Source of the DNA: Candidatus Competibacter denitrificans Run_A_D11
Lineage (GTDB): Bacteria > Pseudomonadota > Gammaproteobacteria > Competibacterales > Competibacteraceae
Reading direction: 5' to 3'
Length of the DNA stretch: 64,000 nt
Assembly (NCBI RefSeq): GCF_001051235.1
Contig: NZ_CBTJ020000041.1
Span: 1-64,000, forward strand
In this document: in pieces, positions 9,803 to 17,600 of the stretch
Layout of the letters: each line of letters begins with the position of its first letter
Numbering within the stretch: the stretch's first letter is position 1
Notes under the pieces: generated by a model
Databases searched by the model: none
What the model saw: the letters and a program-made list of their open reading frames with translations, nothing else
Told to the model about the DNA's origin: nothing
Position numbers and translations under genes: made by a program

Positions 9803-10422
9803 TGGCCGCACCCCTTCTCGGCTCACGCGCTGGTCAAGCCGGCTTTACATTGCTGGAGCTGGTGATTGCGATCACCTTGATGGGATTGATCCTGGTTGTG
9901 TTATACAGCGGCCTGCGGCTGGGGTTAAACGGCTCGGAAAGCGGCGAGCAGCGCGCGGAGTCCACCGACCGTTTGCGGCTGGTCCAGGAATTCTTACGGC
10001 GCCAACTGGCTCAGTCGATGACCGTTTACCAAGCAAATGATCAAAAAGAACAGGTGGTGGTGTTTGCCGGCCAACCCAACAGCATCGACTTTGTAGCGCC
10101 GATGCTGACCCAATTAGGTCAAGGCGGTCTATATCGGGTGAGGGTCGGCCTTGCCGACGGGCGATTACAGGTGCGCTGGCGGCCCTATCAGCCGGATGAT
10201 CCCAACGCCGGTGCGGAACAGCAAAAAGTGCTGTTGGAGGGTGTATCGAAGATAGAATGGGCCTATTTTGGCTCGGAGCGAGACGATGATCCGGAACCAC
10301 CCCGCTGGCATACTGAATGGTCCAGCCCCCAACGGCGACCGTCTTTGGTGCGGTTGAACCTACAAGGCCAGCAAACCTGGCCGGATCTCGTCGTTGCCTT
10401 GGTCGATGGGCCTCCACGATGA
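9802..10422 (+). CDS. gspJ: Minor pseudopilin GspJ
   Basis: Tip-complex pseudopilin, about 206 residues from the ATG that overlaps the gspI stop (TGATG). A TTG one codon upstream is also in frame. The prepilin site is AGQAG followed by FTLLELVIAITLMGLILVV. The C-terminal part (LVRLNLQGQQTWPDLVVAL) matches GspJ. It ends inside the gspK start (ATGA). Confidence 0.9.
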   Translation: MAAPLLGSRAGQAGFTLLELVIAITLMGLILVVLYSGLRLGLNGSESGEQRAESTDRLRLVQEFLRRQLAQSMTVYQANDQKEQVVVFAGQPNSIDFVAPMLTQLGQGGLYRVRVGLADGRLQVRWRPYQPDDPNAGAEQQKVLLEGVSKIEWAYFGSERDDDPEPPRWHTEWSSPQRRPSLVRLNLQGQQTWPDLVVALVDGPPR

Positions 10423-11336
10423 ACCATCATCCCATGACCGCCGGTTGTGTTTCGCCAAGCACCCAACGAGGCATGATCCTGGTCATCGTCCTCTGGATCG
10501 TCACGTTGCTGGCGGTGCTCGCCGGTACTTTCGCTTATGCCATGCGAATCGAAACCCGTCTGGCGAGCAGTACGGTCGAGCGAGCGCAAGCGCGGGCGTT
10601 GGCCGAGGCCGGCATGGTTTACGCCGTAGCCTGGCAACTGGATCACGAGGCGAGCCGCACGTCTTGGCCCCCCAACGGTGATCCCCACCTCTGGGCTTTT
10701 GGCGGCGGACAAGTGCAAATTCGAGTGTCCGACGTTTTTGGCCTGGTCAATCTCAACACCGCCGATGCGGAGTTGTTGAAAACCTTATTCGCGGGGGCCG
10801 GGGTCGAACCCGGCCAACAGGAGCGCTTAGCGGAAGCGATCTTGGAGTCGCGTCAATTAGGCCAGTCCGGGATGCAGTCTAATACCGGCTTTGGCCCCAC
10901 TGGCTTCCTAGGAGGTTCTAGCCTGAACAGCGTTCGCTTTGCAAGCGTTGAAGAATTACAGAAAATTGCCGGAATCACCCCGGAAATCTATCACCGGATT
11001 GCCGCTGTACTCACGACGTTTTCAAATCATCAGGGCGTCAATCCCGAACTGGCGTCCGCAGATTTATTGCAGGCTCTAGGCTTTGATGAGCGAACCGTTG
11101 CCGACTATATCGTGGCACGGGCGCGGGCTGCGGCCGATGGCGCTGATACGCCACCGCTGCCCGGAATTGACAAACAATCCTTTTTTTCGGCCGGTGGAAC
11201 TATGAAGGTTTATCATATCGCGACCACAGCAGAGGCAGAGACCGGCACAACCGCTACCCTCCGTGTGGTCGTCGATCCTCGGGCCATCCCATCGGGGCAA
11301 ACGATGCGCTTGCTGTCTTGGCGTGATGGAAGATAA
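10419..11336 (+). CDS. gspK: Type II secretion tip protein GspK
   Basis: Largest minor pseudopilin, capping the pilus. The chosen ATG overlaps the gspJ stop and gives 305 residues with a leader ending TQRG before MILVIVLWIVTLLAVLAGTF. The absence of Glu5 is normal for GspK. The segment VFGLVNLNTADAELLKTLF and two helical repeats of the type FASVEELQKIAGITPEIYHR are the helix-hairpin-like signature of the GspK alpha domain. The reading frame is open further upstream, but that part overlaps gspJ and has no prepilin signal. Confidence 0.93.
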   Translation: MNHHPMTAGCVSPSTQRGMILVIVLWIVTLLAVLAGTFAYAMRIETRLASSTVERAQARALAEAGMVYAVAWQLDHEASRTSWPPNGDPHLWAFGGGQVQIRVSDVFGLVNLNTADAELLKTLFAGAGVEPGQQERLAEAILESRQLGQSGMQSNTGFGPTGFLGGSSLNSVRFASVEELQKIAGITPEIYHRIAAVLTTFSNHQGVNPELASADLLQALGFDERTVADYIVARARAAADGADTPPLPGIDKQSFFSAGGTMKVYHIATTAEAETGTTATLRVVVDPRAIPSGQTMRLLSWRDGR

Positions 11337-11367
11337 CAACCAGCAAGAAGTAGAGGCCGGATAAGCC

Positions 11368-12447
11368 GTGTCGTCAAGTTTACAGTCCTTGAGAATCACT
11401 CCCCGAAGTAGCTGGAATGCTTTTTGGCGCTGGTGGCGAGATGGCTTACTCGCGTGGTTGCCGTTAGGTATCCGCCGCTGGCTGACCGGTTCGACACGGC
11501 GGCTCGTTGTGTCCGTCGAAGATAACCAGCTTGCCCTGCTACGCGAGGATGCCGACCAGGGCCAAGAATTGGCACGGTTCGACCGGCTAACTCCCGACTG
11601 GAAAGCAGTTACTGACTGGTTCAAAGCAGAGAAACCGCACCAGATGGTTTTGCGATTTCCCGCCAGCCAGGGGCTGACGAAAATCCTATCGTTGCCATTG
11701 GCTGCGGAAAAGAATCCCCGCCAAGTCGCCGGCTTTGAAATGGATCGGCTGACCCCATTTAGCGCTGCACAAGTTTATTACGATATCAACGTGTTGGAGC
11801 GCCAGATCGAACAACGCCGCTTACGGGTCGAACTGACTGCGTTACCACGCACCGGAATCGATCTGGTTCTCACCGACATGCAACAGTGGAGTTTGCGGCC
11901 TGATGTTTTGAACATCGTCGGTGGTAGCCCTGCACAAAATCTATTGCCCCCAGAGCAGCGACCTGCACGGCGCGGTTTGTCGGAACAGCGGCTGCTCACG
12001 GCACTGATAGTAGGCGCTCTGGCATTGGTAGGGATTGCTGCCGTTCTGCCAATCTGGCAGCAGCGTCAGATGCTACTCAGCGCTATCAAGAAAACCGAGC
12101 AACTTAAGCAAGCCGCTGACCAAGCTCTTATGCTACGCGATCAATTGGATCGGACGTTGGAATCTTCGCGGATGCTGCCGGAGAAGAAACAGGGATTCCC
12201 CCCCAGTCTTAATGTGCTACAAGAGCTAACTGCCATTCTTCCCGAGGACACCTGGTTGGAGCGCTTGCAGGTCAAGGGAGATACTCTACAAATTATCGGT
12301 CAATCCGCCAAAGCTTCAGCGCTGGTCGGCATCATCGAAGCTTCGCGCCTGTTCAACAGCGCGGGGTTCATGTCACCGGTGACCACCGATCCTAGAACCA
12401 GCAAGGAACGTTTCGTGTTGGGCGCACGGATTCGGAGAGAACCTTGA
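11368..12447 (+). CDS. gspL: Type II secretion platform protein GspL (PilN-like C-terminus)
   Basis: Inner-membrane protein linking the GspE ATPase to the periplasmic part of the machine. 359 residues from GTG. The N-terminal half is cytoplasmic and actin-like (LVVSVEDNQLALLRE; ALPRTGIDLVLTDM). One transmembrane helix (LLTALIVGALALVGIAAVLP, about residues 208-227) is followed by a periplasmic coiled coil and a PilN/ferredoxin-like domain (LNVLQELTAILPEDTWLERL). Placement between gspK and gspM supports the assignment. Somewhat short for GspL, as in xps-type systems. Confidence 0.85.
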   Translation: MSSSLQSLRITPRSSWNAFWRWWRDGLLAWLPLGIRRWLTGSTRRLVVSVEDNQLALLREDADQGQELARFDRLTPDWKAVTDWFKAEKPHQMVLRFPASQGLTKILSLPLAAEKNPRQVAGFEMDRLTPFSAAQVYYDINVLERQIEQRRLRVELTALPRTGIDLVLTDMQQWSLRPDVLNIVGGSPAQNLLPPEQRPARRGLSEQRLLTALIVGALALVGIAAVLPIWQQRQMLLSAIKKTEQLKQAADQALMLRDQLDRTLESSRMLPEKKQGFPPSLNVLQELTAILPEDTWLERLQVKGDTLQIIGQSAKASALVGIIEASRLFNSAGFMSPVTTDPRTSKERFVLGARIRREP

Positions 12448-13046
12448 TGATCACTCCAAATCCAGTGGGTTGGAGACAGCGGCTGGGCGCCTTAATCTTG
12501 CTGCTAATCCTAGGAATCGGCATAGTCTATTTTCTAGTGAATCAGGGATTGGTTGCCCGCTACAACTTTTATCAGGACCGTTTCGCACAGCAACAAAGTC
12601 GCTTAGAACAGCTGGAACGGATGGCTGCCAGTCGGGAACCGATCCAGCAACTCATTACCGGCATCAACCAAGACCGTAATGCCATCGTCCAGTATTTACC
12701 CCAAGCCACACCCGCAGTCGCAGGCGCTGAATTGCAACAACGGGTTAAAGCGGTGGTGGAAGCTGCGGGTGGTACTTTGCGCAGTACTCAGGCGTTGCCA
12801 CCCGCCGACGAAGGCAACACGATTAAAGTAACCGTTAGTGTGAATCTGACAGGCGATACGGAAACCTTGCAAAAGATCTTGCACGAGTTGGAAGCTCAAA
12901 CTCCGCTCCTCTTAGTGGATAATCTGGATGTTACCGCGCGGGAAAACCGGCCGCGACTCACTAATGGTCGAGTCGCTAACTACTCTCGAATCCAGCTTAC
13001 CGTGCAGTTAGAGGTTTCAGGTTACTTGCGTAAGGTAGGGAATTAA
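12447..13046 (+). CDS. gspM: Type II secretion protein GspM
   Basis: Small bitopic inner-membrane partner of GspL. The ATG at 12447 overlaps the gspL stop (TGATG) and gives 199 residues; a TTG one codon earlier is also possible. One N-terminal helix (LGALILLLILGIGIVYFLV), a coiled coil (QDRFAQQQSRLEQLERMAAS) and a ferredoxin-like periplasmic domain (ATPAVAGAELQQRVKAVVEA) fit the XpsM-type GspM family. Confidence 0.85.
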   Translation: MITPNPVGWRQRLGALILLLILGIGIVYFLVNQGLVARYNFYQDRFAQQQSRLEQLERMAASREPIQQLITGINQDRNAIVQYLPQATPAVAGAELQQRVKAVVEAAGGTLRSTQALPPADEGNTIKVTVSVNLTGDTETLQKILHELEAQTPLLLVDNLDVTARENRPRLTNGRVANYSRIQLTVQLEVSGYLRKVGN

Positions 13047-13673
13047 GTGTCAGCCAAGACGGCGGGTATTCTGTTCTGGTTGTTTGTTGCAGCGTTAGCG
13101 GGGGCAGCTATCTATTGGGAGCTGCGCCATCCGCCACAAGCGCCTATCACCAATCAAACAGCCAAACGACCGCTTGAATTGCCATCGGTAACGCCGGTTC
13201 AGCCATTTCGTTTGCCGGTGCGCCAGTTCTACGGTGACATTATCAATCGTCCAGTGTTCATCCCCGCGCGCCGCCCTGAGCCACCGCCGCCACCTGAGGA
13301 AGAACAAGCACCAAAACCGCCACCCGCGCCCGAGCAAAAATTCACGCTGCTGGGGATACTGATTGCGCCTGGTCTCCAAGCAGCACTCTTGCGGCCGCAA
13401 GAGCCAAACGCTAAAACGGTGCGAGTCAAGCAAGGTGAACTATTGGGTGAGTGGCGACTGGAGGCGATCTTTCCCAATCGGGTTATTCTGAGAAAGGATC
13501 AGATCACGCAAGAATTACCGCTGACACACCTGAAAAAGCCTGCGGGAATCCGAGGAGCGCGTGCGGGTGCCAGACCACCCCAGGTACCTGCTCCTGTATT
13601 CGGAGGCATGCCCGGATCGCCGGAATCAGCACCTGCCGCCAGCGCACCACCGCCGGTACCGCCACCGCAATAA
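13047..13673 (+). CDS. GspC/XpsN-like type II secretion linker protein
   Basis: A 208-residue bitopic protein in the xpsN position, GTG start directly after the gspM stop. An N-terminal helix (AGILFWLFVAALAGAAIYW) is followed by a periplasmic region. Residues about 95-160 (FTLLGILIAPGLQAALL, then VRVKQGELLGEWRLEAI) look like the homology region of GspC that contacts the secretin. Two proline-rich stretches (EPPPPPEEEQAPKPPPAPEQ and the C-terminus) flank it. There is no separate gspC in the operon, so this protein probably provides the inner-to-outer membrane link. Symbol left open because GspN and GspC naming differs between species. Confidence 0.75.
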   Translation: MSAKTAGILFWLFVAALAGAAIYWELRHPPQAPITNQTAKRPLELPSVTPVQPFRLPVRQFYGDIINRPVFIPARRPEPPPPPEEEQAPKPPPAPEQKFTLLGILIAPGLQAALLRPQEPNAKTVRVKQGELLGEWRLEAIFPNRVILRKDQITQELPLTHLKKPAGIRGARAGARPPQVPAPVFGGMPGSPESAPAASAPPPVPPPQ

Positions 13674-13694
13674 AAAAATGTGGATAATGCATTC

Positions 13695-16007
13695 ATGATG
13701 AAAGTTTTGTACCTGTCCATATCCAGCACGCTGCTCACCATATTGCTGGGCGCGTGCGCGACAACGCCACCCGACGAAAGCGTTGCCGATCCCAGTTCCC
13801 TCGACAGCCCAGCCCCCGCTAGCCCCCAACTGAGTGCAAAGCCCCTACCCAGAGTCGGAAGTGGGCGCGACACCGGCGCAACGGTGACTGCCAAGCCTCC
13901 GCTGATCTTGCCGGGCACAGGCAATTTTATTAATCCTAATGCAGCGACTCCACCAGCAAAGACGACCACACAAACCGCAGCCGGTGAAGTAACCCTCAAT
14001 TTTGAAGGGGCTGATATTCGTGATGTGATTAAAGTTGTCTTTGAAACCCTCAAGGAAAACTACACGGTCGATCCACAAGTACAAGGTGAAGCGACCGTGC
14101 AAACCACGCGGCCCTTGGCGAAAAACCAATTGCTGCCGACGCTGGAAACTCTGCTACGGATGAGTAACGCTGTGCTCATCCGGGAAGGCGGCACCAACCG
14201 GATTATTCCGGCAGCGGGTGCCGTACAGAAAGGCAAGCTCAGCCCACGGCTAGGAGGTGGTAAGGTCGGTTACGGGGTGCGGATCGTCCCACTGCGCTAC
14301 GTCAGTGCAGTGGAAATGCAGACCATTATTGCGCCGTTCCTACCTGAGGGCAGCATTCTACGGGCTGATCCTATTCGTAATTTGCTGATTCTAGCCGGTA
14401 CTGGACCAGAGTTAGCTACCGTTCAGGATACGATTGATACATTTGATGTGAACTGGCTTAAAGGCATGTCCATTGGCATGTTCCGGCTGCGTAACGTGGA
14501 CAGCCAGGCCATGGCGACCAACCTCAATCAACTGCTGGGTGAGGAATCCAAAACCCCGGTTGCGGGCTTGTTACGGTTTGTACCACTAAGTAAGCTTAAT
14601 GCGGTGATCGTGGTCACACCGCAGGCTGAATATCTTAAAGAAGTTGCAGTTTGGATCGAGCGCTTGGATGGTGTCGGCGGTGAACGCCTATATGTCTATC
14701 AAGTACAAAATAGCCGGGCGGACTACGTGGCTGATTTGCTGAACAGCCTATTTAATTTGGGCGGTGGTGGGAGCAGTAGCCGGGGTGGTGAACTGGCGCC
14801 CGGTTTAAAACCGGCCCAATTGGGTGGATACGGCAGCAGCACCGGTAGCCTCGGCTCTAGCGGAGGATTATCGAGCGGCTCCAGTCTAGGATCGAGTTCC
14901 AGATCATCCTCTGCATCCAGAGGAACGACTTCAGCGGGTGGTTCGTCTTCGTTAGGTTCATCGACCCTCGGTGGCTCATCAGGTACGACGGGTACCCTTG
15001 GCGGTGGGCACACGAGCGGAGCAACCGGTGGCGCGGGTGGAATCAGCAGCCTGGGTTCCGGTGGGCCAAGCGCAGGCATGGAAGAGGTCCGTATCGTGGC
15101 GGATGTTGAAAATAATTCCTTACTGATCTGGGCATCCAACCAGAACTATGAGCGTATCATCAGCACCTTGCAGAAGATGGATATCACGCCTCGCCAGGTA
15201 TTGATCGAGGCGACGATTGCCGAAGTAACATTAACCGGTAATCTACAATATGGAATGCAATGGTTTTTCGAGAATGGAGTCGGCTCTAATCACGGTCAGA
15301 ATTTCACGGGTACCGGTTCCCTGGGTATCTCGGCAAATAATCTAACCGTTAATAATGTGCTGGCTGGTAGTTCGTTGGATACGTTTTCCTATGCAATCGC
15401 GGATGCTGCGGGTCAAGTGCGCACTCTGCTTAAAACACTGGCGAGTGATTCCAAAATAAAGGTGTTATCTTCGCCACAAATCATGGTTTTAGATAACCAG
15501 AAGGCAGTGATTCGCGTAGGCAATCAGCAACCCATCCCCACCGGTGTAACCACCACAACCAGTGGTGTAACGACTTCAGGAGGGGTAGATTACAAAGATA
15601 CTGGGGTTCTTCTAGAAGTTTTACCTCGGGTCAACTCTGGTGGCTTGGTGAATATGGAGATTAAGCAGGAAGTGATTGATGTGGGGGATATTGATGATGC
15701 GACTAAACAGCGTGCGTTCTTGCAACGAAGTGTTGCCAGCAAGGTGGCCGTCCAGAGCGGCCAAACGCTGATACTCGGCGGTTTGATTCGAGACAATCGT
15801 ATTGACCGTCAGCGCGGCCTGCCGGTGCTGTATAAAATTCCCGTGCTCGGTTCGCTCTTCGGCACTACAACCCAATCAACAGATCGGAGCGAACTGATCG
15901 TGCTGATCACTCCCCGCGTAGTGGAGAATACTCAGGAGGCCATCCAAGTGACCGACGAAATCAAACGTAAGATGAAACAAATTGCGCCTTTGGTTCCGGC
16001 AAGCTAG
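13695..16007 (+). CDS. gspD: Type II secretion outer-membrane secretin GspD
   Basis: Forms the outer-membrane channel. From ATG 13695 the protein is 770 residues with a lipoprotein signal (TILLGACATT, Cys at about residue 22), as in lipid-anchored XpsD. N0 starts VTLNFEGADIRDVIKVVFE; further N domains include GYGVRIVPLRYVSAVEMQTI and YVYQVQNSRADYVADLLNSL. The secretin core has SSPQIMVLDNQKAVIRVG and GVLLEVLPRVNSGGLVNMEI and ends RSELIVLITPRVV. A Gly/Ser-rich insertion of about 105 residues (roughly 355-460) interrupts the last N domain. The frame also opens at a GTG at 13680, without a better ribosome site. Confidence 0.97.
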   Translation: MMKVLYLSISSTLLTILLGACATTPPDESVADPSSLDSPAPASPQLSAKPLPRVGSGRDTGATVTAKPPLILPGTGNFINPNAATPPAKTTTQTAAGEVTLNFEGADIRDVIKVVFETLKENYTVDPQVQGEATVQTTRPLAKNQLLPTLETLLRMSNAVLIREGGTNRIIPAAGAVQKGKLSPRLGGGKVGYGVRIVPLRYVSAVEMQTIIAPFLPEGSILRADPIRNLLILAGTGPELATVQDTIDTFDVNWLKGMSIGMFRLRNVDSQAMATNLNQLLGEESKTPVAGLLRFVPLSKLNAVIVVTPQAEYLKEVAVWIERLDGVGGERLYVYQVQNSRADYVADLLNSLFNLGGGGSSSRGGELAPGLKPAQLGGYGSSTGSLGSSGGLSSGSSLGSSSRSSSASRGTTSAGGSSSLGSSTLGGSSGTTGTLGGGHTSGATGGAGGISSLGSGGPSAGMEEVRIVADVENNSLLIWASNQNYERIISTLQKMDITPRQVLIEATIAEVTLTGNLQYGMQWFFENGVGSNHGQNFTGTGSLGISANNLTVNNVLAGSSLDTFSYAIADAAGQVRTLLKTLASDSKIKVLSSPQIMVLDNQKAVIRVGNQQPIPTGVTTTTSGVTTSGGVDYKDTGVLLEVLPRVNSGGLVNMEIKQEVIDVGDIDDATKQRAFLQRSVASKVAVQSGQTLILGGLIRDNRIDRQRGLPVLYKIPVLGSLFGTTTQSTDRSELIVLITPRVVENTQEAIQVTDEIKRKMKQIAPLVPAS

Positions 16008-16076
16008 GTGGAATTGAGTAAAATTGTGGTGCATTAGGAACTTTTTGTTGTTTTTTAGCATTTTTTTGTTGTATAG

Positions 16077-16106
16077 TTGACAGGAAAAACGATTATCCTT
16101 TAGGCT
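16077..16106 (+). promoter_or_regulatory. Possible sigma-70 promoter for the 16275 gene
   Basis: A perfect -35 hexamer TTGACA at 16077-16082 is followed, after 18 bases, by TAGGCT at 16101-16106; a TATGAT lies five bases further on but with too long a spacer. The upstream 60 bases are very T-rich. This sits between gspD and the next gene and would give a leader of about 160 bases. Based on hexamer inspection only. Confidence 0.4.
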
Positions 16107-16274
16107 ATGATCGTGATTAGATTTTCAGCGGTGGCGGAGCGAGGGATTGTTGTTTTTTCGCCATCTGATGTTGTTTGGTTGACTTGTGGGGGGTTTCAAC
16201 GTACAGTTTGTGCTGTAGTTAAAGACTCCCTTCGAACGTTGCGAATCCCTTGCTACCTTATAAGGAGCTTCAAG

Positions 16275-17471
16275 ATGGTACGTGAATTTAAGAAAACTGG
16301 TGTTGCCGCAGCGCTGACGGGCGCTCTGCTGGCCACTGCGTCGATGAGCAGCCAGGCGACAGTTCAGCTGTCCGCACCCGGCGATGTGGTATTGGTGCCG
16401 TATGTCGTTTGCGACACGACCAAAAGTGTCAACACCATGGTTGGGTTGATTACCTTCTATAAGGAGCGGCTCGGCTTAGCAGCTGGCACCGCTGCGGCCC
16501 CTGTCTACTGGCCGGCACCGCTAGGGTTAGCCTCAGGAAATTCTCTAGTCTCTTCTGCTTCGTTACCGTCAGTTACCCGGGGTACCACGACCCGCGTTCT
16601 GCACTGGTATTTTTACAACAGCCGGAGTGAGCACCTGCTGGATGGTATCATTCCCGTCACCGATAACGACTTCGTGCGGTTCGACTGGTGCAGTACCTTA
16701 CGGTCTTTGAACAAACTGACCGATTATGGCCAGGGCAAAACCCCTGGTTATATGATTTTTACTGATAATGTGGTTGACCGTGCTCCAGCTGGTGCCTTCG
16801 TCATCCCGTCGTTCGCTCTGTATGGCCACAGCTACCAAATCGCGGGTAACTGGGCTACGCAAGCGTTCATCCCTGTGATCGCGAATCCGTCTCACACCTA
16901 TGTAGGCCCGGCCACACCGACCTACGATAGTGCTAATTTCATCAGTAACGTCACCAAGCGTAATGGCTATCCGGCCTTCCGTCGCCTGGTCGCTGGTACT
17001 GACTATACCGATATTGTTAGCACGGCTGGCTCTACCGGTCTAAGGCAGCGCGATGTGTATATGCGTTACTACCTGGATCCGACCCTGGCCCGGTCGAACA
17101 GCATGGTATTTTGGTTCAACGCCAATGATGACGCTCGCAAGTCGGTAGCCGGTGAAACTTACGATAGTGAGCAGAACTATCTCGCATCGTTCTCATATCC
17201 GCTGCCGGATGAGTTGAACGTGGTCACTAGCACTCCGACTGCGCCCGCTTTTCCTGGGATGATTCACACTGAAAAGGAAACCTACGGCGATAAATTCGAT
17301 GTAGTTAACACCGGTATCGTTCGCTTTGGGGTTCCGGAGTTCAAGAGCAGCGTATCTTTCTCTTCTTCGGGTGTATCCTTTAACATGCTGGGCTTGGCCC
17401 CTGCTGGAACGGATTCAGTGCAGATTCAGACTGAAATGGCAACAGAAGGGCAAGACTACTTCCTATTCTAA
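16275..17471 (+). CDS. Exported protein of unknown function
   Basis: I do not recognise the family. From ATG 16275, preceded by AAGGAG seven bases upstream, the protein is 398 residues with a Sec signal peptide (FKKTGVAAALTGALLATASM, cleavage likely after SSQA). The mature part has no transmembrane helix, is rich in Tyr, Thr, Ser and aromatic residues, and begins TVQLSAPGDVVLVPYVVCDT. Only a few cysteines are seen, two of them in VVCDT and DWCSTL. Its own promoter candidate and a strong terminator make it a single transcription unit directly after the secretin gene, so it may be secreted or surface exposed. The frame is open back to 16107, but that extension has no ribosome site. Confidence 0.8.
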   Translation: MVREFKKTGVAAALTGALLATASMSSQATVQLSAPGDVVLVPYVVCDTTKSVNTMVGLITFYKERLGLAAGTAAAPVYWPAPLGLASGNSLVSSASLPSVTRGTTTRVLHWYFYNSRSEHLLDGIIPVTDNDFVRFDWCSTLRSLNKLTDYGQGKTPGYMIFTDNVVDRAPAGAFVIPSFALYGHSYQIAGNWATQAFIPVIANPSHTYVGPATPTYDSANFISNVTKRNGYPAFRRLVAGTDYTDIVSTAGSTGLRQRDVYMRYYLDPTLARSNSMVFWFNANDDARKSVAGETYDSEQNYLASFSYPLPDELNVVTSTPTAPAFPGMIHTEKETYGDKFDVVNTGIVRFGVPEFKSSVSFSSSGVSFNMLGLAPAGTDSVQIQTEMATEGQDYFLF

Positions 17472-17491
17472 GCGATTCGGTTTGTTGTTTT

Positions 17492-17523
17492 AAAAATCGG
17501 CGCCTTAGGGCGCCGATTTTTTT
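17492..17523 (+). terminator. Rho-independent terminator after the 16275 gene
   Basis: Perfect 13-bp stem (AAAAATCGGCGCC paired with GGCGCCGATTTTT) with a TTAG loop, followed by further T residues. It begins 20 bases after the stop codon of the unknown exported protein. Confidence 0.93.
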
Positions 17524-17570
17524 CCCACTAAATAACGAGATGAACTTTTTCTGATGGAGACCTTCTTAAG

Positions 17571-17590
17571 CAAGGATTTTCTCCTTGAGG
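17571..17590 (+). promoter_or_regulatory. Hairpin abutting the ribosome site of the FG-GAP/PpiC gene
   Basis: CAAGGA (17571-17576) pairs with TCCTTG (17582-17587) around a TTTTC loop; the 3' arm runs into the GAGG ribosome site at 17587-17590. The hairpin also presents an AAGGA sequence. It could modulate translation; inference from base pairing only. Confidence 0.3.
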
Positions 17591-17600
17591 ACCGTTTTTT

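Noticed and set aside
14723-15139. Long proline-rich antisense frame in gspD
   Set aside because: It is the mirror of the Gly/Ser-rich coding insertion of the secretin.
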